Shown piece after piece: positions 35,601 through 50,600 of a stretch of DNA of 64,000 nucleotides; within the stretch, counting starts at the first letter, position 1; each line of letters begins with the position of its first letter. Under the pieces are notes generated by a model, which was not told the DNA's origin, ran no database searches, and saw nothing but the letters and a program-made list of their open reading frames with translations. The translations under genes and the position numbers were made by a program. The DNA lies in the NCBI GenBank assembly GCA_029207755.1, contig JARCOQ010000002.1, positions 62,001 through 126,000 on the forward strand. Direction: 5' to 3'. This DNA comes from Chamaea fasciata. Its lineage: Eukaryota > Chordata > Aves > Passeriformes > Sylviidae.

Positions 35601-38600
35601 TGTCCGTGTAACACATCCTGCTGCTGCTGGAGTGCTGGGAGGTCTCGCACTCCCTGCCACGAGACCTCACGTTTCCCAGCCCGGAGCACGTAAGGGGTGA
35701 CCCATTCAGAGAACTGGGTGGCTGCAGGCCAGACGTTTAACCTTGACTACAATGCCCTTTCCGGAGACTGATTGTGGTTTTCTTATTATCTAACGAGCTT
35801 GTCATTTCCTGTGCTAGTTGTAACAGAGCTGAATATTTTCTAGGTTACCTAACGAAGCTCCTGCAGAATCACACCGCCTATGCCTGCGACGGGCAGCACC
35901 TGAGCCTGCACTGCCCTCGGCACTCAACCATCAGTGTTCAGTCAGCATTTTATGGGCAGGACCCCCACACGTGCACTGCCTGGGAGCCTGAAACCAGAAT
36001 GACAGAACCCAGGAACTGCGTGGCACCCACCTCGTTGCAGGTACTGCATGTTGTAAAGGTTCTTAAGGTACAGAACGTTTTTGATGCCTTCCCTGCTGTT
36101 TCTGTGCAAGTGTTCTCAGCCCTGAATGAGACAACCCTATGGCAGTTTACTACCAAAAGTGTTCCAGCTGGAAGGGTTTGTCTGGACAGCAGGGTGTTAC
36201 TGTGGGAAGGTGAGAGCTTTGAAGATTGCCTTCCGTTGTGATGAACCTTGCTTTGGAAACCCCATTCTTAAAGTCCCCTAAAATAGTCCTCTCCTTTCCG
36301 TTCAAGGGCTGGTCAGGACTGAGGTGACCAGTCTTAATCTATTGCACAGGCCCTCCTTGACCCCAGGGGAGGATACAAGCATTGGACAGGACAGGGTTAC
36401 AAATCCAGGGAATAAGATGACTTCCTGGTTGGCATTTGGCTTGATGCATGCCTGTCTTCCCTCACTGAAAAGGCACAGCCAACAGCTAAACAGCAAACCC
36501 CAAAACAGAATTTCTGCAGACACCTGCATTTCTGTGACTACCTGATTTGTATCAGCAACATCCTACGGTTTGTTTGCTGGGCCTGTAGCTTAAAATTATT
36601 TATACTTCATCAATTATTACTTTCTGCTGTGGGGAGTTTTAAAACAAGGTGTGACTTACACTGCTGTCTAAGACTTGTTTCATCTTAGTGAAAAATACCC
36701 ACTGTTGTTCCAAATTCAGTAAATCATTGCAAAAATGAGTAGTCAGTGGAATCTGAACATGTTCTGTTGGTTAAACTTGTAAATGCTTTACAGAAGTTTT
36801 GATGGAGTTTGTAACGTGTGTGTCTGTAGACCACATGCTCCTTCTTGACACCAGGGAATGCCTGTTCCCACCACTACTGAGCTGAAAGGTACTATGAAGT
36901 GGTTTGGCAGTAAAATCCTCTCTCTAAAAACAGTATTAGGGCAATTTTGTAAGTGTGGCTCACCCGTGATGTACTGCAAGTTTCGAGGACATTCCAGACA
37001 TGACCTACGGGCCATGTGAAAGTACATCTCTCCACCAAAAACAGCAGGCCAGATGCATCCTTAATGTTATATTACTGACTGCAGCAAAGCGGCACCAGAG
37101 ATTATTTTGGGCTTGCGAGTGCCTCTGTGAGGTCTCCATGGGCATTTTTTTCCCTTGAATATAATAAACACAGCATGGGGTAACTGCTGTATAAACTACC
37201 ATCATGGTTTGGGCACTGTGGCTGATCAAAGGCATGAAAGCGTTTTGGCAAGGCCATGAATCTGTGTGAGATACAAATATTCTGCATCTCGGGGAGTTCC
37301 AGTTCTGTTAAGGACAAGGGACACATTTTGTAAACTGATTTCTTAGAAGAGAGCACCAGTGACCTCATCTCTCCTCCCCTTCCCTTTGGAACTGGATCTG
37401 CAGTCTGCACAGGCAGGTGAAATGATGCCCTGTAGATGAGAGGAAGCATCACAGGCACGTATTACAGAGATCTCCTGTCAGAGGCATCACTGCAAAGCTG
37501 GATCTGGCTGGAGACACTAACTGCCTGATGCTATTTTGAGTATCATTGTTTGATTTTGTAGCTATGTGCTTTTGCACAGCATCATGACAGAAAATGCGAC
37601 TGCTGTTTACATTAGGCAGGAGAAAACACAAACAGATGCACAGGAGATTATTCAGCTCAGGTGCAAACAGAAGGTGACTCGGTAGGGGACAGCTATCCCT
37701 CTCTACTAAAGATGTAACTCTATTTCACTGGTCCCTTCCAGAACTATCCCAATTAAGGAGGAGTTATTTGTTTGACTTGCAACTGTGTAAAAGGAAAACT
37801 GACTGATAAAATTAAGTCTGCTGTGCTTTCCTTCTCTTTTAAACTCTCTAGAGTGCATTTAATGCTCAAAAAGTGTTGGATGCACGTCCTCTTCCCCTGC
37901 CAATGGGAGCTGTAGGAACACTGCAATGTGCTGCCAATGTGTGTCATTGCTGCTTGGGAGGGAAGGTTTCCAGTGATGACAGCAGAGATCCAGCCGCTGC
38001 CAACTCTCTCAGCCTGGAAATAGGAATGCAGCTTGTGCCACCACAGTGGTAAATTTGTGATTTGGGCTCTTGGTATGACTGAGACCTCTGCTGATGAGAA
38101 ACAAAGCACAAATTCTCATAAGATTTTGAGGGACTACCTAAAACTATCAGAATGGTTTACTACAGTCACTCCCGTTACAAGAGTGGGGTGACCTGGAGAT
38201 AACACCCTCCTTTGTCACAGCCTGCTGTGATTTTAAACATCATGAATCCTGCGCATAACCACACAGACTATCCAAAAACAGTGTCAGAAAAGCCCTCCCT
38301 TAACTGAGTTTTGGAGGTGAATAAGAATTTCCTAAATACACTGCTGCATTTAAGCTGGGTGCTTTGGCTTGTGACTGTGTTAAAAACTGGACAGACTGGC
38401 CCTGGCAATGTCTTCATGTTTTCTGCAGCTACAGTTCCAAGAGCACAGCTGGTGTGGGAGCACCAGTGTGAGCAGTAGGAGCACTCAGTCCTTTTTGCTG
38501 GACTGGGAGAGAGCCCACACGACCCTTTGTGCATAACACTGCTCACCCGTTTGTTGTCTTCCTCTGTTGCCACTCCCAGGGAACCCGCACAGTAAGAACC

Positions 38601-41600
38601 AGGATATATTGCTGGGCAATAAATTTGGAGGAGATATGGCCTTAGAACAGCATTAAAAAACACCTCACAAAACAAGACAAGGAGGCTGAGGGTAGACTTG
38701 CACATCTGTGCTATCCAATCAAACTAATTGTGAAATTTGCTCGTGGCAAGTCAAGTAAATACCTGATAATGTGTGTAACTGCAAGTGAGAAGGAAGTGTC
38801 CCTAAAGCAGGAGTCCTACACACGGCTTATAGCTCGGGTTGTGCTTGTCATTAGTCAGAACTCTTTCAAGTGAAGATTATTTAACAGAGCATGTTCAGGT
38901 ACATGTAAGCAGATCAAGAAGAAGTGGTTAAAAAGACACCTTTTCGGTTGCCGTGCTTCCCCTGGACATTGCACTCCCATAAATGTGCTCAGGAGGGTAC
39001 GAGTGCCCCAAGCATGTCAGTGAGACAGCTAGGGGCTTAGTGTGCTCCCACGTGCTCTGGGCTCTGCACCATCGAGGCTGCGGTGGCACTCAGGGCGATT
39101 TGGCCAACCTCCCCAGGGGCAGAGGGAAAAGTGACAAACAACAGCAAGTTGGTAACATCCTAATTTGCCGTGAGCATGGCTGTGATGGATGTGTTCCCAT
39201 AAAGCTGGCCATGACTCCAAGTCCAGTAAAGCTATGGCCTAGATCCAATGATACAGATGTTTCTTGCGTGTTTATAGCCAAAAAGTTGTGATTTCTCTCC
39301 TGTGTAGAACAAAGTACAACTAAGTGTTTTCATTGCTGTGTAGCTTCATACCTTGTTGTCAAGACTATCCTTTTTGCCCATTGTTCTAGAAAGTACTGGA
39401 TGAATGCCAAAACCTGAGATCCTGCCAACTCCTTGTCAATAGTCGGGTTTTTGGGCCTGATCTGTGTCCAGGGACCACTAAATTCCTCCTTGTCTCCTTT
39501 AAATGCAAACCTAGTAAGTAATCTTTATCAGGCAAATGTGTTTTTCTACGTGTTTTGTTGCTTGTTTTGGTTAAAATGCCACTGCACAAGGCTTTGCATA
39601 AATCCATGTGAAGTTTTGGGGCTCTTGGATTGATAACAAATTGCTCTTTTCTACTTTACCTTAGCTCTCCATTGTGTTTGCAGCTTCAGGGTGCTTGTTG
39701 CCAGTTCAATGACCAGTGTCGTTTGGCAGGGGCAGATGTCAGACATCAGACTAGAAAGGAAAAACGTTATAGAAGTTATTTTCAGTGAGACAGCAATGAT
39801 AATGGCATATTAGAAAGAGCTGAACAGCAAAACCAGATGCATGGGCTGAGGATCCAAATGAAGAAGGTATCCTAGGAAAGAATATGCAAAAATACTTAAG
39901 GAGCTGTGCCCAAAGCTTTCAAAGATTCAAAAATACCTCCCGTTTCTGGAATAATGGCCAGAAGATACACGTGCTGACGTGGTTAGAGGCTTTTATTGTA
40001 GAATCAGCTGTGCTCTGTGCAGGTAGTCAGTGCTGATGCTGATATGTGAGGGGACAAATCTTGTCTCAAAGAGAATCCACTCTGTAAATATGAGAAAGGG
40101 AAAGAACAATTAAGACAATCCTCATGAGCTTTCCTTTATTAGTGGTTTTGAACTGTTCTCCTTGTTGCTATGGTATATGAGAACAAGCTCCAGTAGCCTG
40201 GGGGACTCAGCTCTTTTGGCAGTGTATTGCCAGTGTGGCTGAAAAGGGTCCCAAAGAAAACAGCTGAATGATGACTTATGGGTAGGTTCACCAGCCAACA
40301 CAGAAATACCAACCCACAAGCAGAGGAGAAAGCACTTACGGGGTTTTCTTTGATCAGGGCACTAAGATAGATGTCAGTGGTAGAACAGGAGTAGGTGGCA
40401 AACAAACTGAATGGCCAGTTCACAGTGGAAAGTGAAAGTCAGAGCAGAGAGATGGAGTGGAGTAGGCAGATGTCACCTTTGGTAAAGTACTGCCTCAAGA
40501 ACTCCCAGAGAGACACACTGGGCCAATCATTAGAGGAAAAAAATGCCTGAAATTTAAAATTTTCATTATCTGTTTTATTATATCAATAGTTTAATTATTT
40601 TTGCATATTGCAATCAGTCCATTGTCAATAGTAGATGGATTTGAGTATCATAGCAGCGTCCTTGTCATTAGAAATCTCTTTTTGCTAATCAAAAGTGAAT
40701 TGGCATCCTGTTTATTACTTTCAGAAGCTGCTTAATATTTTTTTTTTCCATGGGAGATGAGCTTCTTATAGTATATAGTATTTAGTGTGATCTGAATTTT
40801 AAAAAAGCTGCTCAAAAGCATATTCAACAGCAACTGCTGCCTTCAGAACTGAGGAATAGTCCAGTTCCAGTGCAAATGACATGATTTCTTGTGACAGGAA
40901 ATTTATAGTTGTAGGTAAGATACCAGTATTGTTAGTCTTGGAAGCAGAAAACATCCTTACCCAGGAAATCACTTCATAACTTCAAGTATATTCTACGCTC
41001 TCCTTGCCTTCAAGTGGGCACTTAAGCAGTTGCCTAAATCCCTTAGTTTTTCATCTATTTTTCACCCCAGATTTTTGGCCTATTTCTGTGTGCACAGCAT
41101 GGCAGGTGCTTCTGCAGAAGTCACAACCTGCAGTAGGTCAAGTTTTTTCAAAATGTTTTCAAAATACTTTTCAGGATCACTCTTTTCTTATACTTAAGGC
41201 TGCTGATGAGCTCGAATGGAAGAAACTGGACTGTTACCAAGAACATTAACCCATTGTTTTATCTGTTCTGTTTTGGATGAAACAATAAGGTTTTCATTCA
41301 TGAGTAGATAGGTGGTTTCTCTCTCTCCAGTTCCTGAAAAACCAGCACCTACCCCCCGCTCACAGGGACACCGCTCGCTAACAATAAGGTTTCCCTTTTC
41401 TTCTGCTCAGCTCAGGAATCTCTTTTTCCTGTTTTCACATTTTTGAGGCCAAAAAAAAAAAGGGAGGAGAATAAACTGTTCTCCCTGGCCTTATCTGCCA
41501 TAAAAAGGTTTGGTACCACAGCTCAGCCTGATGACTTAAGAAGGTCAAATGCCACGAAAAGAGCGGCTGCTTAGGCCAGGAAGAGCCTTGCTGAACAGGT

Positions 41601-44600
41601 GGCAAATTTAAAGAGGTTCCCTAGGAGGGAAAAGCTGTGAAGATGAGCGTTCAGAGCCTTACCCACCTCTGCTGAGGGTACTGCCAGGGTGCCTGTGCCA
41701 GCTGAGCAAGGGAGGGGGGGATTTTTCTCAGGCTCCTAACTCACATCACTTTGCCAGCCAAATTTTCAAATGAGCCCTTGCTGGATAATGCTGCCCAGGG
41801 AAACCCACTGACCTTGGTGGAGCAGTGCAAATACAGCTGAGAGCACTGTCTGGCTTGGGATGGGGACCCCGTCCTGGCCTTTTGTCCTGCCATTGTCCGT
41901 GCGCCCAGCGCTGTCACTGAGCAGGGCCAGCCCTGCCCGTGATTGATGAGTGTGCAGAGGCAGCTGAGGCACGCCTAGAATGCAACAGTGTCCTGAGGAG
42001 AGACAAAAGGGAAGGATGAAGATTCTCTTGCTGAGTAGGAGTGGAAAGACAGCCAGGAAAGCGGCGAGGCCGTTTCACTGGGAGACTGGCAAAATTAGGA
42101 TTTTCTATTCTGTTCAAAATGCAGCCATAGGCTCTAGACAGTCACTTGGGCAGAACTCATTTGGAAGAAGCACTCTGCTCTTGACTTTGTGTCTGGCTGT
42201 ACAAGTGCCACGTGCCACTTGCAACAGCATTTGCAGGAAAGCTGGTTTCTGTCCTGCTGCTATTTGCTATTAACAGTCCAGCTATTTAAATTGCCTCACG
42301 CTATCATATTGCTGTTTGCTTCTACTTTAGCTGAATACAAAACCAAATCAGCATGTGAAAACCAGGAACTGAAGCTCCACTGTCAGGAATCCAAGTTTCT
42401 TATCATCTACTCGGCCACCTACGGCAGATGGGCACACGAGGAGAGCGTCTGCTCAACAAAGGCGGAGCACGCCCCCCCCTTTGGTATGTTTGGGCACCAC
42501 TGAGGGACCTTCTCTAGACAGGAGCACAGGGAAGAGAGGACACAGGTGGGGAGAAACTTCAGGTGCAAGAGCAATGGCGTTGTGAAAGCATCAGTGATGG
42601 AAATGTGAGAGAGATTATTTCTGAAACTCAAACATACTGCCCAATATGAGGGAGGAACATAGAGTAAGAAATGCAGCAAAGTAATAAACTTTCATACAGT
42701 TAATCAGTTCTTAGTATGATTAGCATCAAAAACTAGTTCCCTTGCCTGTCTTGAATTTAGGTGACATACACTGAATATCAGCTGTTTGCCTCTCCTTTTC
42801 CTCCAGCTTCTGACAATGACCAGGTGACCTAGTATCATGATACTGTCTTACTGCTCCTTCTTCTCTGATTCCTGTTGCTGCCAGATATTCCCCGCCTGCA
42901 GACTGTACAGAGAGGGCCCATGGGACAGGGCCATTGCTTTAGATGCTGCTGTATCACCAGACCCCAAGGCTGTGGTGGCACACTAGAAAGTTAAATGTTC
43001 CTGGGACTTCTCTCTGGCACCAAGTCAGGCATGTCCTACATACACAGCAATAAACTGAATAATACGTTTCGTGGTGACACTGAAGGCATGAAGGTAACTT
43101 TTCACACCATGGAGAAGGCCAGCACGAGATGAGTGTGCTCTTCAAACCCCTGGGTACGACACAGGGGAGGGCTTGCACGACTGACGCCAGCCCTGTGCAA
43201 AGGCTTAACGTTGCTCCGAAGAAACACGCTTTACGTGTCATCTATGAGAAGCATCTCTGAACATCAAGAAGAGATCGATAATTAATCTTAAGAGCCTTTT
43301 GTCAGCAAGCCAGTGTTTCTATTTAGTTACACAGATACTATTAAAAATTTATTGGCTGAAAATCGCCATCTGTTCTTAGACAAGATTCTCTTTAATATTG
43401 CCAGGTCTGTGTTTCACACCAGGTCTCTTGGGCCTTCACAGAGACTTAGCTGTGCCTGTCTGTTCTGTGGAGAAAACATTTTAGAAGGTCTCTGACACCC
43501 CTTATGACAGTGGCATTAACAGGTGACACAAGGCGGGGCAGAGATGTCCCAGCTGATAAAGAGAGGCTGCCACCACACTTATATTTTGCACTGCACTGAC
43601 CTCTCAAAATCACTCCCTCGCCTCTAATGTCAGCACTCAGAGTTCACATATCAGAATTCTGCAAACTTTTCCTACTGGATAAAATTTCCCAGGATAAAAA
43701 GAAAGAATTTGCAACAGCAACAAGCTCTGCTATGGCCCCTGTGTACGAGCACCTGTGCAGCAACACCCTGGCTGGCACTGGTTCTGTGTTCTGTAAAGCA
43801 GCCTAAAACACTAGCAATAGGAGAGAGCATAAAACCTGAGACTAACACAAAGTAGATCTACAGAAGGTAGATCCTTGCATAGATTTCCTACTACTTAATG
43901 GAAGTACTTGGCTTCTTCCTGCCTGGTACCGGTGACTTTCTGCAGGAGGTGGAATTTCCAAAAGTCCCTGTGTGGCATGGGAGTTCACATTCAGTTATCA
44001 CAAAAGACTTGGCACTTTGGAGCCAGATCCAACTGACTCCAGATGTCTCGAGCCTGAATCTTATTTGTGTTGTTATTTAAGCCGCTACAGATATAAGTGG
44101 GTGCATGACTAGATTTCTGCAATGATTGCATAGCTTTCTCTCAGGGAAAACCATGGTAATTTGAATGTAATGACTTGAGACAGCTCTTCCTTCCTGAATC
44201 AGAGCCCACGTACCTATCTATGTCTGCACCAAAAGCTGAATTGGCTCCACCACACGTGCATTATTGTTTCTGCTCGTGCTGGCGCAACTCAGCCTAAGGG
44301 CAGTGCTCAACCCGTTCCAGTTCTTTCACTGTGTCACAGAGAAACTGTGAGGCGATTTTTTTTTATCACTATGCAGAAGAGAAGTCACCCAAAGGAACTA
44401 ATGACAGGCCCAGAAAGTCTCTGGTGAGCTCAAAAGTTTTGCATCTCTCTGTACTTGCTACAGTCCTGCCAGGTGTACTGGGTATTGAACTGGACACTCC
44501 CCGAGGTCTTGGCTAGCTGTTGATAAGTGTGACAGCAGTGACAAACAGCAGCTTTGGGTTGGGAAGAGATGTGTTCTCAAGCATTGCCTTTCTGTGAACC

Positions 44601-47600
44601 ACCTGTTCAAGTCAGTTGACAGAATTTCAGAGCTTTGCTTCAAAGAGAATCCAGGAAAACAAAACATTTCTTTGGCATAAAGGCTCTTTTCCATATAGGA
44701 AATAAATTATATAAATCCATCTCTGCTGTGGGAGATATCTGTGTGGCCTTGAGCACTTGTAGGATCCTGAGCCTCACCGCATTTAGCATAAGTAGATACT
44801 CATGCAACTGGTTTTCTAAGCCAGTGTAGTGGTAAAAAACAGTTTCTGCAGCTGTCCAAATGCCTGGCACTGTTAAAACTGTACAGAATTTCCAGCAAGC
44901 AACTTCCCTGTTTTACTAAGACTATCAAAGACTCCACAAGAAAATTCTGTTCTGTAGCAGATGGTTCTGCCCAGAGGTATCCATTGTGCCCAGCACCAAA
45001 GCAGGAAACCGTAGCAGTTTGTTCCTGTGTGAATTGCTGCCTTTTCTGACCCATTATCTCTTTTATATTTGTACTAACTTGTGCATGAGGAAGCAGAAAA
45101 TCTATTGGTCATAGGAAGTTAAAGAATTGTGCCAGAACAGGTTACCATAGAGAGCACCAGGAAGACTCAGGTCAACAAACACCTCTCAAATAATAAATTA
45201 CCCTTGTTAATACATACTTGAAAGAAGGCTTGGTAGTGGGTCACCTCTAGGTTCAACTTGCATGCTAGAACACTGCAATATCCTTCCCAGAAATTCCTCT
45301 GGATGCACACTGACTGGTCAGATGTGCGTTCCCTTGAGCACCCGTGACCTGCAGAGCCCTGAATTACACCTCTGTCACAGAAGGTGGGGCTCTTTGCAGT
45401 ACAGCCCTCTCTTTTACCTGGTTCCACTTTTGGAGGGTTGAGAGGGGAGGTGGACAATTCACAAACTCTCATCACAGCTTGCATTGTGCCATGACATACC
45501 GTGGGGCTGGGCTTTGTCCTAGTCTCCTCTTCCCAGTGGATTCAGATAAGAGGGAGGGGTGAAGAAGTCGAGCAAGGGGGATTTTCAAAATCCTGTAGGC
45601 TCCTTCCAGTCCAGCTAGGTGTCAGGATTTTTTTTAATCTAACAGGATTCTATGATGCTGTGATTCTTTTTGTTGGTTTGGATACTGTAGCAAATTAAAA
45701 GGGCCTTGTATCTCTTATTCACTGACTGATTGAAAAGCTTTTGGTTTCTGTCTCTTACTAAAAGATGTACTCTTTGCCTGGTGTAAGCCTGCCCCTGGGA
45801 AGGTCTCTTGAGAGCAGAAGAAACAGCAGTGAAGGCACAAGCAGCTTTAGGCAGATCTGGAAATGTTTCCACACTGCTTTGGCACTTTGGGCGTAGGAGA
45901 CAGGAGTCAAATGAATTTTGTGGATGCAAAAGTAAGGATAAAATAGTTCAATTTTGCTTCTACTACAAAACCCCTTAAATCAGCTCTCTCTGTGTGCAGA
46001 CATGAGATATGAAAAGGTCCTTGCCTGTGTCAGCCCGAGCAAACTGGGAAGTTTAGTAGGTGCTCTGGGCCCCAAGAGGTGCCAGTAGGAGCCGTTGCAC
46101 CCCTTTGCAACCCCTTCAATGTTGTCAAGACAAAACTCCCTTAGAATAAGAGATTTTCAGAGCAGTGGCAGGATGAGGAATGATTGATTGAAGGGAGGAA
46201 GAGACCAGCTGCCATTTTTAGAGTCCAAATAACTTTCTTCTGAGATGAACAGGGAAGATCAGATTTGGCTGGTGGAGGTTGCCCGGAGCACACTGAGACA
46301 CACGTAACTTCAACCAGTAATGTTTTCTTTACCAGCAGTTGGGGGTTTCTTGGGTCTATTTTTCCATGGCTCACATTTGTGAAAGGTTTGGAAAAGTACA
46401 CTAGGCCGTCAAGTCTAAAAGGAGCCAAGGAACTCCTCCCTGTACACAGGCAGGAGCAGGGAGTCTGGTTCCTGCTGTCAGGAAATGGAGAGCCAGTCTT
46501 GTCTCTTGCCCTTAGTGCTTGGTGGGATGCATCCCCCACTCTGCACATGCATGTGCAGGAAGGAGAGGGAGACCAAGTTTGGGGGGTTTTTTGTACAAAA
46601 ACGCTGCCGGTCACACGTTGTGTGTTTCTGCTGGAATCAGCAGTTCCAGCGGCCTTTTGCTGATGCATAGGCAGGGCCCTGTGTGCCATGCTCTTGCATA
46701 AATTACCATATTATTTCAGCTCCTCTCTTTAGGAGTCTACAGCCTTAGCTTGCTCCAAACTCCACAGTTCCCCCTTGTCCTCACAGCTGATATCTGGGCT
46801 CCACAAAGCACAAGCCATCCTGATTTGGAGGTGTGAAATCTTTGCTTTCAGTTGATTTTAAAAGCGAGCTCCTAATTCTTCTGTGGGTGGGCACAGCCCA
46901 GAACAAATAAAGCAGCGTAAGAAGCAGTTGGGGATGAAAGCAGTTGGTAACATTTGGAGAGGGTGGGACAGGACGCTGTCGCCAGAGCCCGGCACAAGAT
47001 GCTCCATCACCTGCAGGTTTTGTGTGGCAGGGTGGAAAGAAAGGGAGGGAAAGTTCCTCCTGTCTGAATTGAGAGAAGCTTTAAGAAACCAGAAGACAAA
47101 TTACTTCTCATTAAAGCCTGCATGATTTATCGCATGTCATTTGCATGCCAAAACTTTCCCAAACAAAGGTAATTAGGGAGCTGAAAGAGCCTTTCCTCCA
47201 GAAACAAGGCTTTCTATTCCAACTGTTAAATAGCTGCAGTCAGATTGGATAGTTTATTACTGCATTAAGAACCTCATCTTGACACCCGTGTCCCCGTGCC
47301 ATCCACAGCAGCGGCTGGTACAAAAGATCCACCGACAGTCTTGGTGTGTAACAAGCAGCTTGGGAGAAAAGCAAGGAAAATGGAGTGTTTTCCCAGCCAC
47401 ACACTGCTGCCTTGTCTGCTACCACTGGATGCCGCCAGCCTTTTAGCGCTCTGGGAATGTGCCTTTCCAGAGGCATGTTATTGAAAATGTATGGTACCAG
47501 TCTAACAAGGCCCAGGGATATCTGTGTAGGTCAAACAGCACTCAGTCAGAAAGAAGCCGCATTGCATATGTGTGTTCATCTCCCAGTTCATGAGTTCTTC

Positions 47601-50600
47601 CGGCCCATTCCCTGGGATTCCTTTACTCAAAACACAGACTGACCTCTCCTCATTCACTCACTGGAAAAAAGGTGTTTGACCAGGAGAAGGGTAAGTTATT
47701 CAAGTTAATCCAATCACAGCTGCTGGGAGAACTGGTGGGAAGGTAGCAAGGCCACATGTAAATTAGACAGGATTTTTTAATTGAATCACTAAAACCCAAA
47801 ATCTTTTCAGAATGCAGGAAATTTTAAATTTTTTTTTTTTTTTAATGTTATAAGACTTTCCAGGTAATGTGTGTCCTGTCCTGCAGAAGAAACAGGCCAT
47901 GGTTTGCCTTTACTGACCTGTGACACCAGGCAAACCTTGGGAGGTTCTCCAAAAACTGGCCTGCTGAGAACCTGCAGGCATGTCATGACTCCAAATCCAA
48001 CATGGATAGAAATGATGAGAACTTATTAAGTCCCACAGAAATATAAGCAAAGGCAAAACCAAACATACACTTGCCATATCACTAAATATGTAGAAAACCA
48101 TCAGCACAGCATCATCCTGATTTTACGAGGCACCGAGAGTAGCTCCCAGGGCAGGAAGTTCTATAGAAAACATGCAGTTTGCCAGTTTACTGTTGTGCTC
48201 CCAATCCATTCATTTATGAATCACCCAACAATTCCTCCTGATACTCTCTAGCTGGTTTTGGTCTTGCTAAAGTAAGCTATTGGCTGCCTAAAACGTCCAT
48301 CCAAATATATATCCTTACTCACCTGAAATTGCCAGGGAGGGAAACTAAAACTGCTAAGTTACCTAATCAGAACTACCCAATGCTTTAGGTCAGCCTTTCC
48401 CTGCCTTCCCAGCAGTCTCTTGGGACACAAAGGTATTGGGATTTTAGGGCTCTGAAAAGTCAAAGAGCTCTCTCCTAAAATCCATGTCCAAAGCAACCCA
48501 CGAGCCCTTTGCCAGACAGATCAGCCCAACATCTCCCGTAAGTCTGCCCAGGTACATGACTTATTTAGTGCTGGGGTCAGGGAGTTAACTCTAAAAATCA
48601 CAAATCTGCCCCATTTTCACACATTAAATGTCAAGAACTCAGTCTCAAACCTTCTCTTCTTTTCAAACAGATTTGGGGAACCTTTGGAGTGTCTTTGCAA
48701 ACAATGTTTGTCCTTCCTCTAAAGAGGCACAAATGAACTTCAGCAGTTGGCAGGTGACTGAAGGCCATCCTTTATTGTAGAAGGGGGACTGTTTCAATGC
48801 CCAGAAAATGATGCTTCAGACCTCTAGAGCACCCCTGCCTCAGAAGCCTGGAGTGAGACATATCTGTCATACACAGAAAGCCCAAGTGTGTGGGTGATAG
48901 AGAAAGATTCAGAGAAGTATTACTTGCTCCAAACTTGTCCTTTCTGCATCCTCTCCTGTTGAGAAACCAAAACTACAGGGTGTTTTTCTGCTTTGTGCCT
49001 TGGAGTTTAGCACACGTGGATACAGAGAACTTAATCACATTTAGACACGTTCTTTTTTTTAAAGCAGAGAGTGACTCACACACTTTCCCACTCAAGTAAT
49101 TTCAGCTCCAGTGCAAAACCCATTTTTGGAAGCCACATGTTTCCCTGGTTAAATATTGAGCCCATTTTGACCTCTGCATAGTAAATCACAAGCTACTTTT
49201 TAATAGCCTGAACTTCCCTGTAGCCTGAGCTGTTGCAACACATAAAAACTGATCTCACCTGACTTGAACTGAACTTGGATATCCAGTTGACTCATCTCAG
49301 TAACCCAGGGCCAAGAAACAGACTTGGAAACAGCATTTCATCTCTCTTGACTTGAGACGGCATAGATGTAGAGCTATTTGGATGTGCTTCTTTTTTCCAA
49401 GGCATCCTGAATGGAACATCGAGACCTTGTACTGGGCACCCGTTCGGAGCTTGAGGAGACTCTTCCTGCACCCTTAGGATGATGCACCTGTAAGGCAACA
49501 TGGGAGAGTTACCTCACTGCAAGTTCACATTGTTATTGCAGCTGACTCCTTGCATTGACAAATCTTAATATTTAACTCTGAAATCCTGCTAAGGCAAAGT
49601 AACACCTGAGATCGGGTGCAGAATTGGATCTCTAGTCATGCATCCAGCAGCTCTCATTTCAGATAACACCAGGTGTTGTATATTTATTGTGTGTATTCTT
49701 TTTTCTTTCAGACTGTTTGTCTTACACAGCGCTGGAAGTGTTATCAAAAAGGTGTTATGGGAAACAGAGATGCAAAATCATTGTCACTAGCCGGGATTTT
49801 GGAAGTCCATGCCTACCTGGTGTGACAAAATACCTAAATGTCAGCTATGCATGTGGTAAGAGCAAATGCACAATCATTTTCAAGCCCTCATTTCTGCTTG
49901 CAAAGACACACACACTCATCCACATATGGGCACTGAGCCTTCCTAAGTATCCGCTTCCCTTTAAAACAGGAAGTTTGTGACACAGCCATACAAAATATGT
50001 GAACAACTCCCTGGGCACAGTGGCACCTAACAAAAAGCCTCTGGTATCAAGGGGTTTTTTGCTATTAAAAATGCAACCAACAATAAAATATCAACTATGT
50101 AGTTCAATATTTTTGAGAAATACTATCAAGATAAGAGTTTGTTCCACAGATTTCACCTGCAACAGAGCTAGGAAAAATAAGCTGGCATTGCCTGGCATCA
50201 GTGCAGGTAAAACAGTCCAGCATAATCGAAGCACTGTGTACAAGCCCAGTCCTGAAACCTGATTCATGTGAGTACATCTACAGCTTCTCCCTCACAGAGG
50301 GGTTTCCTTTCTCATGGAAAGGGAGGTGAAAGTTTATGAAAAGTAAAGGCTTGAAGTTATACATCCCTTGCAGGATTGAAACATACTTCAGCTCATTCCT
50401 CAGACAGGAGGGAACAGTCTTGCATATTGTTTGCCATAGACTAATATAATTCCGTAAGAGGCAAGCAGAATTCCCTAAAATACTTCCATAGGAGCAGCTC
50501 CACAGGTACATACTGCAGAGTCCTTTGGCTGCATCCCTAGTGAGTAGTGGTCAAAGGGCACAGGTTACCTGAGACACGCTTTTAAGAACAGCAGTGTAGG

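Larger units (their letters stand above)
23669..35843 (+). other. EVA1C intron 1 (12.2 kb)
   Basis: It contains the tail of the CpG island (to about 23950), CR1 relics at 26240-26312 and 34978-35120, a motif cluster at 27747-27838, and an unexplained open frame at 33555-33794. Otherwise no recognisable element. Confidence 0.7.

Noticed and set aside
46141..46689. Overlapping open frames on both strands in EVA1C intron 4
   Set aside because: Neither translation has recognisable protein features.
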